A stretch of 64,000 nt of DNA from Oscillospiraceae bacterium (GCA_015065085.1 SVQW01000003.1:1-64000), one strand, 5' to 3'; positions 16,198 through 25,118 are shown, counted from the first letter of the stretch. Made by a program: numbers and translations. Notes: generated from the letters alone by a model not told the origin.

Positions 16198-16257
16198 ATT
16201 ATATAATATGATTGTTTGTTTTCAATATTTGGCGATAAACTAGAAAAACAATCATAT
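16198..16257. promoter_or_regulatory. araD promoter and DeoR operator
   Basis: Minus strand promoter: TTGAAA (16220-16225), 16-bp spacer, TATAAT (16198-16203). A perfect 12-bp inverted repeat ATATGATTGTTT/AAACAATCATAT (16206-16217 and 16246-16257) has one arm inside the spacer of this promoter and the other just before the regulator gene. This fits a two-site operator for the divergently encoded DeoR repressor, blocking both directions. Confidence 0.75.
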
Positions 16258-16289
16258 AAAATTATAAAATGAGCAAAAAAGGTGTTAAA

Positions 16290-17021
16290 ATGAGCACTTC
16301 AAAAAGACAAGAACAAATTCTTGAATTACTGAACAAAAATGGATTTATGACGGTAAAGAAACTTTCCCAATTAACATATACTTCCGAATCAAGTATTCGC
16401 CGTGATTTAACCAAACTGCAAAATATGTATTTTATCAAGCGCACACACGGAGGAGCTAATATATTAAATGCTAATCAGGTAGCTCCGCTTCAAAATCGCC
16501 TGTCACAGAATACCGCTGCAAAACGTAAAATCGCAAAAAAAGCCGAACATCTCATTTGTGATGGGCAGATTATCATGTTAGATGGTTCAAGCACTGCCGG
16601 TTTCTTAATTCCATACATTGCAAAGCATAAAGATATAACTCTTTTTACAAACAACATGATTACGGCTCTCAATGCCATAAACTATGGTATTAAAACACAT
16701 TGTGTCGGTGGTGGCAGTGTAAATAACTCCGCCGTATTATCAGGACCTCAGAGCTACAGAGTGATTTCAGAAATTCATCCGGACATTTTGTTTTTCTCGT
16801 CTTATGCGCTGGATAAAAACGGAATTATTTCTGACCCTACAGAAGAAGAAAACTATCTTCGTTCTCTTATGCTGGAAAATACTAAACAAAGTGTTTTTTT
16901 ATGTGACAGCGAAAAATTCAACAGAAAATCACTATATACACTCGCATCAATAAATGATATTGATATCGCCATATTTGATACAGTCTGGAAAGAATTAAAT
17001 TCAAAATGTAAGATACTTTGA
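16290..17021 (+). CDS. DeoR-family transcriptional regulator
   Basis: N-terminal winged helix-turn-helix of DeoR type (KRQEQILELLNKNGFMTVKKL, then SSIRRDLTKLQ and KRTHGGA) followed by a C-terminal sugar-phosphate sensor domain with MLDGSSTAGFLI and TNNMITALNAI. I place the start at 16290 (AAGGTG six nt upstream; 243 aa); an ATG at 16269 has no ribosome-binding site. Divergent from the araD-araM-GDPD operon with a 12-bp inverted-repeat operator between, so it most likely represses that operon and itself until a pentose or glycerol phosphate is present. Confidence 0.92.
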   Translation: MSTSKRQEQILELLNKNGFMTVKKLSQLTYTSESSIRRDLTKLQNMYFIKRTHGGANILNANQVAPLQNRLSQNTAAKRKIAKKAEHLICDGQIIMLDGSSTAGFLIPYIAKHKDITLFTNNMITALNAINYGIKTHCVGGGSVNNSAVLSGPQSYRVISEIHPDILFFSSYALDKNGIISDPTEEENYLRSLMLENTKQSVFLCDSEKFNRKSLYTLASINDIDIAIFDTVWKELNSKCKIL

Positions 17022-17048
17022 GAAGCGGTTCAATTTGTTTAAACAAAA

Positions 17049-17084
17049 AAGGAACAAGAATCAAAATTTGAATTCTTGTTCCTT
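17049..17084 (+). terminator. Terminator of the DeoR gene
   Basis: Perfect 13-bp stem AAGGAACAAGAAT/ATTCTTGTTCCTT (17049-17061 with 17072-17084), followed by CTTTTA. Confidence 0.8.
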
Positions 17085-17098
17085 CTTTTATAATATGA

Positions 17099-17145
17099 AA
17101 TAACTGTCCCTAAGAACACTCCGCATATTCAAAGCCGATTTTTTT
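17099..17145 (-). repeat. 47-bp inverted repeat, right copy
   Basis: Reverse complement of 13228-13274 with four mismatches. It ends one base before the stop codon of the next minus-strand gene (17147), so the repeat abuts coding sequence. Confidence 0.9.
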
Positions 17146-17146
17146 A

Positions 17147-17746
17147 TTATTCTTCTCTCAGCTTTCCGAAGCGAATCGCGTAAAAGCTGTTTATTCCCTC
17201 GCAGGCTGTAAATCCGATATGAAGCTTTTCGGGCATTTCAAACGGAAGCGCTACGCTGAATTCACCTATTCCGCCTTTTATCATTCCCTTGTCAAATTCG
17301 GCGCGGATAGTGATTTTTTCATTCTCGGGCACTTTAAAATATGTTTTAGCCATTGCTTTTGATACCATTTTTCCGTCAGCGCCCCGGATATCCCATACGT
17401 TAAGTCCGTTTTTATAGCCGCAAAATTCATAGTGATGTCTGTATACGTTGAGCCCTTCGGCTGTTGTATCCCATTCATTGGTGAAAACCAGGCAGGGCGC
17501 GCCGAATACTTCGAACTTGCAATCCAATTCAACCCACAGGTTATCGGGCTTGAAGCCTTCCTTACTGATAACGCTGATGTACTCCCATGCATCGACAATT
17601 GCCTGTTCCTTGGGAAGCAGCTTATTCATAAGGCAGTCCTCCTTATGAATGAAATCCAGCGGAATATCCCATCCGCGCCTGTGAGTTATGCAATAATGCC
17701 AATCATCCTTGTTGAAGTGTTTTGCGTCAAGTAAAAACTCTTTCAT
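17147..17746 (-). CDS. Unrecognised protein, predicted beta-sandwich
   Basis: 199 residues, no signal peptide and no membrane segment, so likely cytoplasmic. The sequence has alternating hydrophobic strands with many aromatics (WVELDCKFEVFGAPCLVFT, GLNVWDIRG, KITIRAEFDKGMIKGGIG, LHIGFTACEG), as in concanavalin-like or DUF1080-type jelly-roll domains; I do not recognise a specific family. Start ATG follows GAGGTAAT. It lies 37 nt downstream of the large SLH protein gene on the same strand, probably in one transcript, so it may act with that protein in glycan handling. The stop touches the right inverted repeat, leaving no room for its own terminator. Confidence 0.85.
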   Translation of the reverse strand: MKEFLLDAKHFNKDDWHYCITHRRGWDIPLDFIHKEDCLMNKLLPKEQAIVDAWEYISVISKEGFKPDNLWVELDCKFEVFGAPCLVFTNEWDTTAEGLNVYRHHYEFCGYKNGLNVWDIRGADGKMVSKAMAKTYFKVPENEKITIRAEFDKGMIKGGIGEFSVALPFEMPEKLHIGFTACEGINSFYAIRFGKLREE

Positions 17747-17783
17747 CTGTATTACCTCTCATTTTAATTAATAACTTTAAGAA

Positions 17784-20700
17784 TTACCGTCCTACGGTAA
17801 CAAATACGCCCTCGCCATCGGGGATGGAAATTGTCACGTTTCCGTTTGCATCGGCTGTGTATATGTCAGAATAACCGTTTTCATATGCCGTAACGCACTC
17901 ATTTTTCTCCACATTCAACGTTACATTCACGGTGCCGTTGTCATTTTTGTCAAACGGATCCCGGCAATTAACCAGCATAAGGGCTTTTGAATCACCATCC
18001 TTGGCGGTAAAACACCCCACAAGGCATCCCGCGTCACTTGTAACTTCAATTCCGTCGATACCGTCAAAGCCGTCACGTAACGCATTGCGTTCATTCTGGG
18101 CTGCAAACTGAGTCGTGATATTTGATGCGGTATTTGCGTTTTGTCCTACACCGTAAGTACCCAGATAGTCATATTCCATGAATACATCGCCCATGCGGTG
18201 TATTTCTTTGTTGGCACTCTGAGCATAGTAATAGGTCGGGTTCTTTTCGCCTTCGGTAGTAATACAGCTTGTGGAATCATCCCACCAGCCGGGAATGTAG
18301 CAGGCATGAATTATAAAATTGGTACCATATGCCATGCAAGTGTACATCTGCCACTCCAATTGCCGCGCCGTTATCGCCTTATTTTCTGTCCATGCACCCG
18401 TTTGTATTATCACCCACATATCTCTGTCATTATCACGGCATGCTGCCGCAACCTCGTCGAGATTCTGCAGATACTTCACGAAGCTTCCTTCGCTTCCCAG
18501 AGGGTAGTTATCAAAGCAGATATAGTCCACATCCACCTTTTCCACGAACTCATCCACATATTGCTTATATGTAAGAGTGCCAAGCTGAGACAGTGCGGTA
18601 GGGTCATCGGGATTATACAGCTTACCGTAATTCGGGTAAAGATTTACCAGAGGAAATGTTTTGCCCTCGGTAAGTCTTATATACTCCTGATATACAGCAT
18701 TGATGCCCTCGTAGTCCAGTGCACTGGGCTCGTCGACGATATAATCCGAAACAATAATCTCGCTCTTGTTTGCCCCGGCAAGCTCCTGTGCAACATCTTC
18801 GGGGGAATGCAAATCGTCATACGTTCCTGCATTTTCACCGTTATCACCCCACCAGGAATGTAAACGCGAGCCGGGTATGAAAGCCATATTGTACTCTTCC
18901 AGAAGCCTGAGAAGCTCTTCGTCGGCGGAGCCTGACATCAGTACATCAACATCCATATCTGCAAGGTTACGTATATTCTGCGGAGTATAGAGATAGTCAT
19001 TGTATCCGAAAGCACCGATAAGGAATTTTTCCCGGTCAAAGCGATGGGAATAGTTCGCTCCCACCACGCCCTTTATAACGCGCGAAAGTACCGTCGCGGT
19101 TTCGGCGCGGGTAAGAAGTCCGTACGGGTCAAACATTCCTTTATCCACGCCATTGACCAGTCCCGCACGGGAAATATATTCTATCGCCTCACGTTCCTCA
19201 ACGGCACAATCGGATATATCTGCAAAAGTATCATAAAATCCGGGAGATTTCACATCAAAGCGGTAGCAGTCTATATAGTTATAAACCGCTGTCGCCATGT
19301 CCAAACGTGTCATTGGGGCTTCGGGCATAAATTCGTTTTGTGTAACACCTTCAATTATACCGTTATTTGCTGCCCACTGAATATAAGGAGCATAATACTC
19401 GTTTTCCGAAACATCCGAAAAAGCATTTTGGGTATACAAATCGGTGTCAATTCCGTGCATACGTCCCATCGCTGTCGCAAACATACCGCGGGTGACGGGC
19501 ATATCGGGTGAAAATTCGCCCTCATCGGTACCGCACAGCACACCGCGCGATGCAGTATAGTTTATATTCTCCTCGCCCCAGTGTCCTGCAATATCATCAA
19601 TGGAAACATTCACACCTCTGATGCTGTATTCACCGGGAAATTCTGCCACATAACGCACATATCCCGCCACATTGACATCGGAAAGCGCGACAACGTTTTC
19701 ATTTCCGTCCTCATCCGAGTAAACCACAACATAGCTGTCACATTCACCTTCGGGAAGGGTAACATCAGCATCATAATCATAAATGCTGTAACCGTAATTC
19801 AGCTTTCCCGGCAAAATTGTCGTTTTATATTCATCCGTGCGACGCTCGTACAGCCTGTTAAAGTCCGCCAGGGATTCGTCGGCATTCAAAAAATCCTGCG
19901 CCTCTTTTTCCGTTTCAAAAAATCCGATTCTGGCGATTATAAAGCTGTCACCCACATCGTTCCAATTCAGAAGATCAAGCCTTGCCGAGGTTATTGTACC
20001 GCTCCAATTGTCACAGGATGACATATCAAAAATAAGATCACGATAAGTGCCGTCAGGATATATATACGCGGATACTGCCCTGTCCTGGCTGAAATTCGTG
20101 TCACCCTCGGTTTTAAAATAAAGATATGCGGAATACCTGGAATTGTTATTTACCGACGATGCATTATATCTCACTGCCGCATATTGGAAGGATGCATCGA
20201 ATTTCTGCATTTTGTTATCATATTTCGACTTGAAATCTATTATAAGCTGTGCATCGCTCGTCGATGCATGGTAATTGGAAACTCCGAACGTTTCGTCCGC
20301 CTCTGCATTTTTAGTATACCAATAATGTGAGCCATCGCCGTCCTCGCCGAATATCCACTGCGGAGCCGGCTTTGAGCTGATCTCCGGGAGCTTCTGCTTA
20401 TCCAGAAACTTCTGCGCTTCTTCACGTGTTTTAAACAGTCCTATACGTCCTATGTAAAAGTTATCGGGAACATCCGTTCCGCCGTTCTGAGGGTCAAGGC
20501 GAAGAATGGTAAGCAGCCCGTTCCAGTTTGCGTTTACCGTCATATCGACAATGTAGTCGTTCCATTCACCGCCGCTTTTGATATCGAACTTTACAAATTT
20601 CGTGTCCGAAAGCTTAACATCCTTGCTTGTGGCAAAGAATACCAGGCCATGGTTTAAAGAGGTATCCGTGCACATGTTGAAAGCCACATATTTATATTCC

Positions 20701-21893
20701 GAGCAGGAATATCCCCCGGGGATATTCTCATTGACCATTATCGGGTCGTTGCCGTAATTCCTGAACAGCATTACATTCTCGAACGGTTTTGCCGAAGCAT
20801 TGATATAATCCCATTTACTGAAATTCTTTTCGTCGTCAAATGTCCAGTATAGTCCGTCTATTGCCTCGTCAGCCTCACCGCCCAGAAAAGCCTCTGCCGC
20901 CTCAACGGTCTTAAAAACACCCAGGCGTTCCAGCATCAGCTGTGCATCGACAAGAGTATGATCGTTTTGCAGGTCATGGCGAAGCATATTCAGCTCGCCC
21001 TTCCAATTCGCATTGGACGACATGTCGATTATGTAGTTATTCCACTGTCCGTCAGCAATCAATCTGTACGAAACATGATTGTCATTAGTAAGTGTGGAAT
21101 TGGTATCGGTGGTAAAAAACAGCGCACCGTTCTGATGAGTTGTATCGGTCTTGAACCTGAATGCCACATACTTGTATTCCGAGCAATTCACTCTCTCACC
21201 TGAAGAAAGGACTCTTTTTATATTAGGATCCGTGCTTGTGGCATTCATGCTGAGAACACCGTCTTCACATGAAACTTCACAACCGTTGGCAGTCCATTTT
21301 TCCACTTCGCCCGGCTTGTTGAATACCCACTGCGGTTCAAAGCATGGACACACCTGCTCATCGAGAAAGCTTTGCGCTTCGGCTTTTGAGTTAAAGACGC
21401 CTATTCGTCCCACGTATGCCTGCGTTCCGACAGGCAGTGTGCCGTTTACAGGGTCAAGACGTAAGGCTGTCAGCGTTCCCTCCCACAAGCCGTGAGAGTA
21501 TTCCGACATATCAATAATATAGTCATGCCATTTGCCGTCACCCGTTATACCGAATTCGGAATACTCCGGCCCCTTAGGTCCCGGATTCACCGATGTTCCG
21601 AAGAATATGCCGCCGGCTTTCATTTCAGTCACGGTTCTGATGTTGAATGCCACATACTTATACTCCGAGCAGTCAACCTTTTCCTCTGCCGTAAGCTTTT
21701 TTGTCATCCAGAAATCATTGGTACCGGCAGTAAGCAGAAGAACATTTTCATACATCTCACTACTGCAACCTTCAAAAGCCCAGCCGGCAGTTTTATCGGC
21801 ACTGTCAAAAACCCACTGTGGAGATGCCGATACAAATAGTGAGAATACAGCCGCAAAAAATGCGAACATTAAAAGCAGTTTGATTTTTTTCAT
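17784..21893 (-). CDS. Large S-layer-homology surface protein with putative glycosidase-like C-terminus
   Basis: 1369 residues. Signal peptide (KKIKLLLMFAFFAAVFSLFVSA) followed by four tandem domains of about 160 residues, each with a pattern like QWVF...CSEYKYVAFN...W-DYIIDMS...W-G-L--LRLDP...IGRIGVFKT-EEAQKFLD (about 25-190, 190-350, 350-510, 510-690). Three SLH motifs (about 770-960; DDIAGHWGEENI, AFSDVSENEYYAPYIQWA, DISDCAVEEREAIEYI), which bind pyruvylated wall polysaccharide. The last 400 residues look like a TIM-barrel glycosidase (FLIGAFGYNDYLYTPQN, IVSDYIVDEPS, YICFDNYPLG, DMWVIIQTGAW) with a C-terminal beta domain. I place the start at 21893 (GAGGT six nt upstream) rather than 21905. 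SLH motifs in mid-chain are unusual. Confidence 0.9.
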   Translation of the reverse strand: MKKIKLLLMFAFFAAVFSLFVSASPQWVFDSADKTAGWAFEGCSSEMYENVLLLTAGTNDFWMTKKLTAEEKVDCSEYKYVAFNIRTVTEMKAGGIFFGTSVNPGPKGPEYSEFGITGDGKWHDYIIDMSEYSHGLWEGTLTALRLDPVNGTLPVGTQAYVGRIGVFNSKAEAQSFLDEQVCPCFEPQWVFNKPGEVEKWTANGCEVSCEDGVLSMNATSTDPNIKRVLSSGERVNCSEYKYVAFRFKTDTTHQNGALFFTTDTNSTLTNDNHVSYRLIADGQWNNYIIDMSSNANWKGELNMLRHDLQNDHTLVDAQLMLERLGVFKTVEAAEAFLGGEADEAIDGLYWTFDDEKNFSKWDYINASAKPFENVMLFRNYGNDPIMVNENIPGGYSCSEYKYVAFNMCTDTSLNHGLVFFATSKDVKLSDTKFVKFDIKSGGEWNDYIVDMTVNANWNGLLTILRLDPQNGGTDVPDNFYIGRIGLFKTREEAQKFLDKQKLPEISSKPAPQWIFGEDGDGSHYWYTKNAEADETFGVSNYHASTSDAQLIIDFKSKYDNKMQKFDASFQYAAVRYNASSVNNNSRYSAYLYFKTEGDTNFSQDRAVSAYIYPDGTYRDLIFDMSSCDNWSGTITSARLDLLNWNDVGDSFIIARIGFFETEKEAQDFLNADESLADFNRLYERRTDEYKTTILPGKLNYGYSIYDYDADVTLPEGECDSYVVVYSDEDGNENVVALSDVNVAGYVRYVAEFPGEYSIRGVNVSIDDIAGHWGEENINYTASRGVLCGTDEGEFSPDMPVTRGMFATAMGRMHGIDTDLYTQNAFSDVSENEYYAPYIQWAANNGIIEGVTQNEFMPEAPMTRLDMATAVYNYIDCYRFDVKSPGFYDTFADISDCAVEEREAIEYISRAGLVNGVDKGMFDPYGLLTRAETATVLSRVIKGVVGANYSHRFDREKFLIGAFGYNDYLYTPQNIRNLADMDVDVLMSGSADEELLRLLEEYNMAFIPGSRLHSWWGDNGENAGTYDDLHSPEDVAQELAGANKSEIIVSDYIVDEPSALDYEGINAVYQEYIRLTEGKTFPLVNLYPNYGKLYNPDDPTALSQLGTLTYKQYVDEFVEKVDVDYICFDNYPLGSEGSFVKYLQNLDEVAAACRDNDRDMWVIIQTGAWTENKAITARQLEWQMYTCMAYGTNFIIHACYIPGWWDDSTSCITTEGEKNPTYYYAQSANKEIHRMGDVFMEYDYLGTYGVGQNANTASNITTQFAAQNERNALRDGFDGIDGIEVTSDAGCLVGCFTAKDGDSKALMLVNCRDPFDKNDNGTVNVTLNVEKNECVTAYENGYSDIYTADANGNVTISIPDGEGVFVTVGR

Positions 21894-21939
21894 AACAGAC
21901 CTCATGATTTGCTTCTATCGAAATTCACGTGCATATATC

Positions 21940-21969
21940 ATTATAATTATATCACAAAACAGATGTCAA
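21940..21969 (-). promoter_or_regulatory. Promoter of the SLH protein gene
   Basis: Minus strand: TTGACA (21964-21969), 18-bp spacer, TATAAT (21940-21945). Confidence 0.65.
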
Positions 21970-22086
21970 ATCAATACAGATGCACATTTTGCGTCGATAT
22001 TGTGATGTGTGCACATATGTAAACAGCCGATTTTGGACATATTGAATAATGTTTTTCGTGTTTAAAAATTTATTGTTAAATAAATA

Positions 22087-22115
22087 TTGACTTTTTTCGA
22101 CATTCATTATATAAT
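22087..22115 (+). promoter_or_regulatory. Promoter of the E2-like acyltransferase gene
   Basis: TTGACT (22087-22092), 17-bp spacer, TATAAT (22110-22115), 30 bp before the start codon. Confidence 0.7.
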
Positions 22116-22145
22116 AACGTAAAGAATTTTTTTGAGAGGTAACAT

Positions 22146-23042
22146 ATGTCAATAACATCCGCCAATCAAAAGAGAAAGCGTCGACGCGGAGACCGTGCTG
22201 ACGGAAGACTTTTACGTACCGTTTCCCCCATGTCTCTGGTAGCGCTGTATATCATGAAAGAACGCAACGATGCCTCCAACATGTACACCGAAGCGCTTGA
22301 AATCAAGGAAATGGAAAAATACATAATGCAAAAGCGCAAAGACGGCATGAAGGGTCTGGGCATACTTCATGTTGTAATAGCGGCGTACATACGCACAGTA
22401 GCAAAATATCCCGGTATAAACCGCTTCATTTCAGGTCAGCGCATATATGCACGCAACAATGTGCAAACAATGCTGACCATAAAAAAAGTGCTTGATGTCA
22501 ACGCTCCCGACACTGTTATAAAGCTCACCTTCCAGCCCAATGCCGACATCAACACGGTTTATAACGCTTTCACGCAAGAAATAGCAAAAAACAAAGACAT
22601 GTCGGAAGAAAGTGATTTTGACAAAACCGCCGCAATACTTATGAAGCTTCCTCGTCTGATTCTGCGCTTTGTGGTGGGATTTCTCAAATTTCTGGATTAT
22701 TTCGGCATGCTTCCGAAGTTTCTTATGGAGGTCAGTCCGTTCCACGGTTCATTCTTCATAACCTCCATGGGCTCTCTTGGTATTCCGGCCATATTCCATC
22801 ACCTGTATAACTTCGGAAACGTTCCGATATTCTGTTCCTTCGGTGCCAAAAGAACCGATTATGCAACGGGGCCGCTTGGTCTTCCGATCGAAAAGAAGTT
22901 TGTTGATTTCAGTTATGTGCTGGACGAGCGCATATGCGACGGTCACTATTATGCCACTGCCTTTAAGTACATGCGTGAAATACTGAAAAATCCGTCGGTT
23001 CTGGATCAAGCGCCGGAAATCGTAAACGAAGACATTGAGTGA
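22146..23042 (+). CDS. CAT/E2-fold acyltransferase-like protein
   Basis: 298 residues with the fold signature of the 2-oxoacid dehydrogenase E2 catalytic domain: basic N-terminus (KRKRRRGDR), HVVIAAYIRTVAKYPGINRF, and a C-terminal LPIEKKFVDFSYVLDERICDGHYYA. There is no lipoyl or E3-binding domain and no E1/E3 gene nearby, so it is not part of a dehydrogenase complex. The canonical catalytic His of the DHRxxDG motif is Glu here (E261), though H267 follows shortly after. Similar stand-alone proteins occur in many Clostridia; substrate unknown. Transcribed alone from the promoter at 22087-22115. Confidence 0.85.
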   Translation: MSITSANQKRKRRRGDRADGRLLRTVSPMSLVALYIMKERNDASNMYTEALEIKEMEKYIMQKRKDGMKGLGILHVVIAAYIRTVAKYPGINRFISGQRIYARNNVQTMLTIKKVLDVNAPDTVIKLTFQPNADINTVYNAFTQEIAKNKDMSEESDFDKTAAILMKLPRLILRFVVGFLKFLDYFGMLPKFLMEVSPFHGSFFITSMGSLGIPAIFHHLYNFGNVPIFCSFGAKRTDYATGPLGLPIEKKFVDFSYVLDERICDGHYYATAFKYMREILKNPSVLDQAPEIVNEDIE

Positions 23043-23111
23043 TTCTCTTTCATCTTCGTTTTTGGTGCAAAACTCACATATGAAGTACCTTATTTTTGTG
23101 ATAATACACCA

Positions 23112-23140
23112 TTGATTTTTTCATTTTTTTAAGTTATAAT
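23112..23140 (+). promoter_or_regulatory. Promoter of the T-box transcript
   Basis: TTGATT (23112-23117), 17-bp spacer, TATAAT (23135-23140); transcription would start near 23147. Confidence 0.7.
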
Positions 23141-23146
23141 ACTAAG

Positions 23147-23476
23147 CAATAACAAAAAGCGTTGATTGGGAATAGTTCTTTAAGTCGCGGCATTATGTCC
23201 TTTGCCGACGTTCGGCCCGGAGTTCTATCGACATTTAACAATCCACAGAGAGTCGCCGGTTGGTGAGAGGCGCGGATAAAGTACTTGTCGGATACATCCC
23301 AAAAGCTCCGTTTTGAAAGGTTCGGACATACCGAGTAGGCAACGGCGGGTTCTCCCGTTACAGTGATAGAGTATCTTGGGGTACTTGATGAGGTCGGTCA
23401 TTGTGAAATGCCGATAAATTGAGGTGGTAACACGGTATATCCGTCCTCTGTGCAAAAAGCGCAGAGGACTTTTTTA
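23147..23476 (+). promoter_or_regulatory. T-box leader (tRNA-sensing riboswitch) with terminator
   Basis: Full T-box order is visible: Stem I base pairing TTGGGA/TCCCAA (23166-23171 with 23297-23302), the Stem I motif AGAGAG (23245 region) with GGTTGGTGAGAGGCG, the Stem III region CGGCGGGTTCTCCCG, the T-box itself GAGGTGGTAACACGG (about 23421-23435) whose UGGU would pair with an uncharged tRNA ending ACCA, and an intrinsic terminator (23443-23453 with 23459-23469, then seven T). A candidate specifier codon UAC (Tyr) at 23293-23295 sits just 5' of the base of Stem I; this assignment is moderate at best. Confidence 0.9.
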
Positions 23477-23515
23477 TTACCGTTATTCCTCGGCGTTAAA
23501 GAAAGGATGATTGAA

Positions 23516-25066
23516 ATGGTAATAAAAATTGTTCTTTTGGTAGTGTTTTTTGCAGCAATGATTGCAGTTGGACTGTACTGCCATAAAAAATCCACAGATG
23601 TCAACGGATTTGTGCTGGGCGGGCGCTCAGTCGGTCCTTGGCTTACCGCATTTGCATACGGCACAAGCTATTTTTCCGCCGTCATCTTTGTCGGATACGC
23701 AGGTCAGTTCGGCTGGAAATTCGGCATAGCTTCCACCTGGATAGGGCTGGGAAATGCATTTCTCGGTTCGTTATTGGCATGGGTAGTTCTGGGACGCAGA
23801 ACAAGGCTCCAGACACAGCACCTTTCCACCGCAACCATGCCCGAATATTTCGGGAAAAGATATCAGAGCGATGCCTTGAAAATAGTCGCTTCGATAATTG
23901 TATTCATTTTTCTTATCCCCTACACCGCTTCGCTTTACAACGGTCTTTCGAGACTTTTTGAAATGGCGTTCCCCGGAATTTCATACAGCACCTGCGTTAT
24001 CGTTATGGCTGTACTGACCGGTGTGTACGTAACTGCCGGCGGATATATGGCTACCGCCATTAACGATTTTATTCAGGGAATAATCATGATAGGGGGTATT
24101 ATTGCTGTAATTGCCACAGTGCTGAACGGTCACGGCGGATTTTCCGCATCACTTGCTGCGCTTGCCAATGTACCCTCCGCAACTCCTGCAGGCGAAGCGT
24201 TACCCGGCGGATTTGCTTCATTCTTCGGACCGGACCCTGTAAACCTTTTATGCGTTGTTGTTCTTACTTCACTGGGTACATGGGGACTTCCTCAGATGGT
24301 ACAGAAATTCTACGCCATCAAAAATGAAAAAGCTATCGCCAAGGGTACTGTCATTTCTACAATATTTGCAGTTATTGTGGCAGGCGGATGTTATTTTCTG
24401 GGCGGCTTCGGCAGAATTTCGGGGCTTGACTACACCGCCGCAACACCACAAGGCGGCTTTGATGCCATAATCCCAAAAATGCTTGAAAATTTGCCCGATC
24501 TGCTCATCGGGGTAGTAATAATACTGGTACTTTCTGCATCCATGTCAACGCTTTCTTCACTGGTTCTGGCTTCCAGCTCCACTCTGACCCTCGACATGAT
24601 AAAGGGCCATATGATAAAGAAGATGAGTGAAAAGAAACAGGTTCTTATAATGAGAATACTCATTACAGTGTTTATCGCAATTTCCGCTTTCATCGCCATC
24701 AACAAGGATAAATTGGGATATATCGCCGACATGATGGGAATTTCCTGGGGTGCACTGGCAGGTGCTTTCCTTGCACCATTCCTGTATGGTCTGTACGGAA
24801 AATGGGTGTCCCGCGCTTCCGTTTGGGCAAGCTTCATTTTCGGCTCCGGAATAATGGTACTCAATATGTTCTTCAGAGCAAGCTTCCCGCCTTTCCTGCA
24901 GTCTCCGATAAACTGCGGTGCTCTCGCCATGGTAGGAGGACTGATAATAGTCCCCATAGTCAGCATGTTTACGCCCAAGCAAAACAAGGAAACTGTCGAT
25001 GCCATGTTTACATGCTATGACCTGGAGGTAACCACAAAAAGCGTAAATTCCCTTACAGAAATATGA
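23516..25066 (+). CDS. Sodium:solute symporter (SSS family)
   Basis: 516-residue integral membrane protein with about 13 hydrophobic segments and SSS features: GFVLGGRSVGPWLTAFAYGT (residues about 30-50), STWIGLGNAF, VYVTAGGYMATAINDFIQG and a central SMSTLSSLVLASSSTLTLDM. Members import sugars, amino acids, proline or carboxylates with Na+. The T-box leader upstream strongly suggests an amino acid or precursor as substrate. The start is ATG 23516 (or 23507), 9 nt after AAAGG; upstream in-frame codons lie inside the T-box terminator. Followed by a terminator. Confidence 0.92.
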   Translation: MVIKIVLLVVFFAAMIAVGLYCHKKSTDVNGFVLGGRSVGPWLTAFAYGTSYFSAVIFVGYAGQFGWKFGIASTWIGLGNAFLGSLLAWVVLGRRTRLQTQHLSTATMPEYFGKRYQSDALKIVASIIVFIFLIPYTASLYNGLSRLFEMAFPGISYSTCVIVMAVLTGVYVTAGGYMATAINDFIQGIIMIGGIIAVIATVLNGHGGFSASLAALANVPSATPAGEALPGGFASFFGPDPVNLLCVVVLTSLGTWGLPQMVQKFYAIKNEKAIAKGTVISTIFAVIVAGGCYFLGGFGRISGLDYTAATPQGGFDAIIPKMLENLPDLLIGVVIILVLSASMSTLSSLVLASSSTLTLDMIKGHMIKKMSEKKQVLIMRILITVFIAISAFIAINKDKLGYIADMMGISWGALAGAFLAPFLYGLYGKWVSRASVWASFIFGSGIMVLNMFFRASFPPFLQSPINCGALAMVGGLIIVPIVSMFTPKQNKETVDAMFTCYDLEVTTKSVNSLTEI

Positions 25067-25082
25067 TATGATATTCAACGCA

Positions 25083-25118
25083 AACAGCAGCCGATATAAT
25101 AATCGGCTGCTGTTTTTT
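25083..25118. terminator. Bidirectional terminator after the symporter gene
   Basis: 13-bp perfect stem (25083-25095 with 25102-25114), loop ATAATA, T-run 25113-25118. Also serves the convergent minus-strand gene. Confidence 0.88.

Larger units (their letters stand above)
13228..17145. mobile_element. Inverted-repeat-bounded cassette of about 3.9 kb (putative)
   Basis: A block containing three co-oriented metabolic genes and a divergent DeoR regulator lies between two near-identical 47-bp inverted repeats, with a terminator just inside each repeat. The coding sequence inside is visibly A+T-richer than the genes on either side. There is no transposase or recombinase, so the block could be a non-autonomous transposon-like unit, a region that can invert by recombination between its repeats, or an insertion between two copies of a small repeat element. 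No clear target-site duplication was found. Confidence 0.55.
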
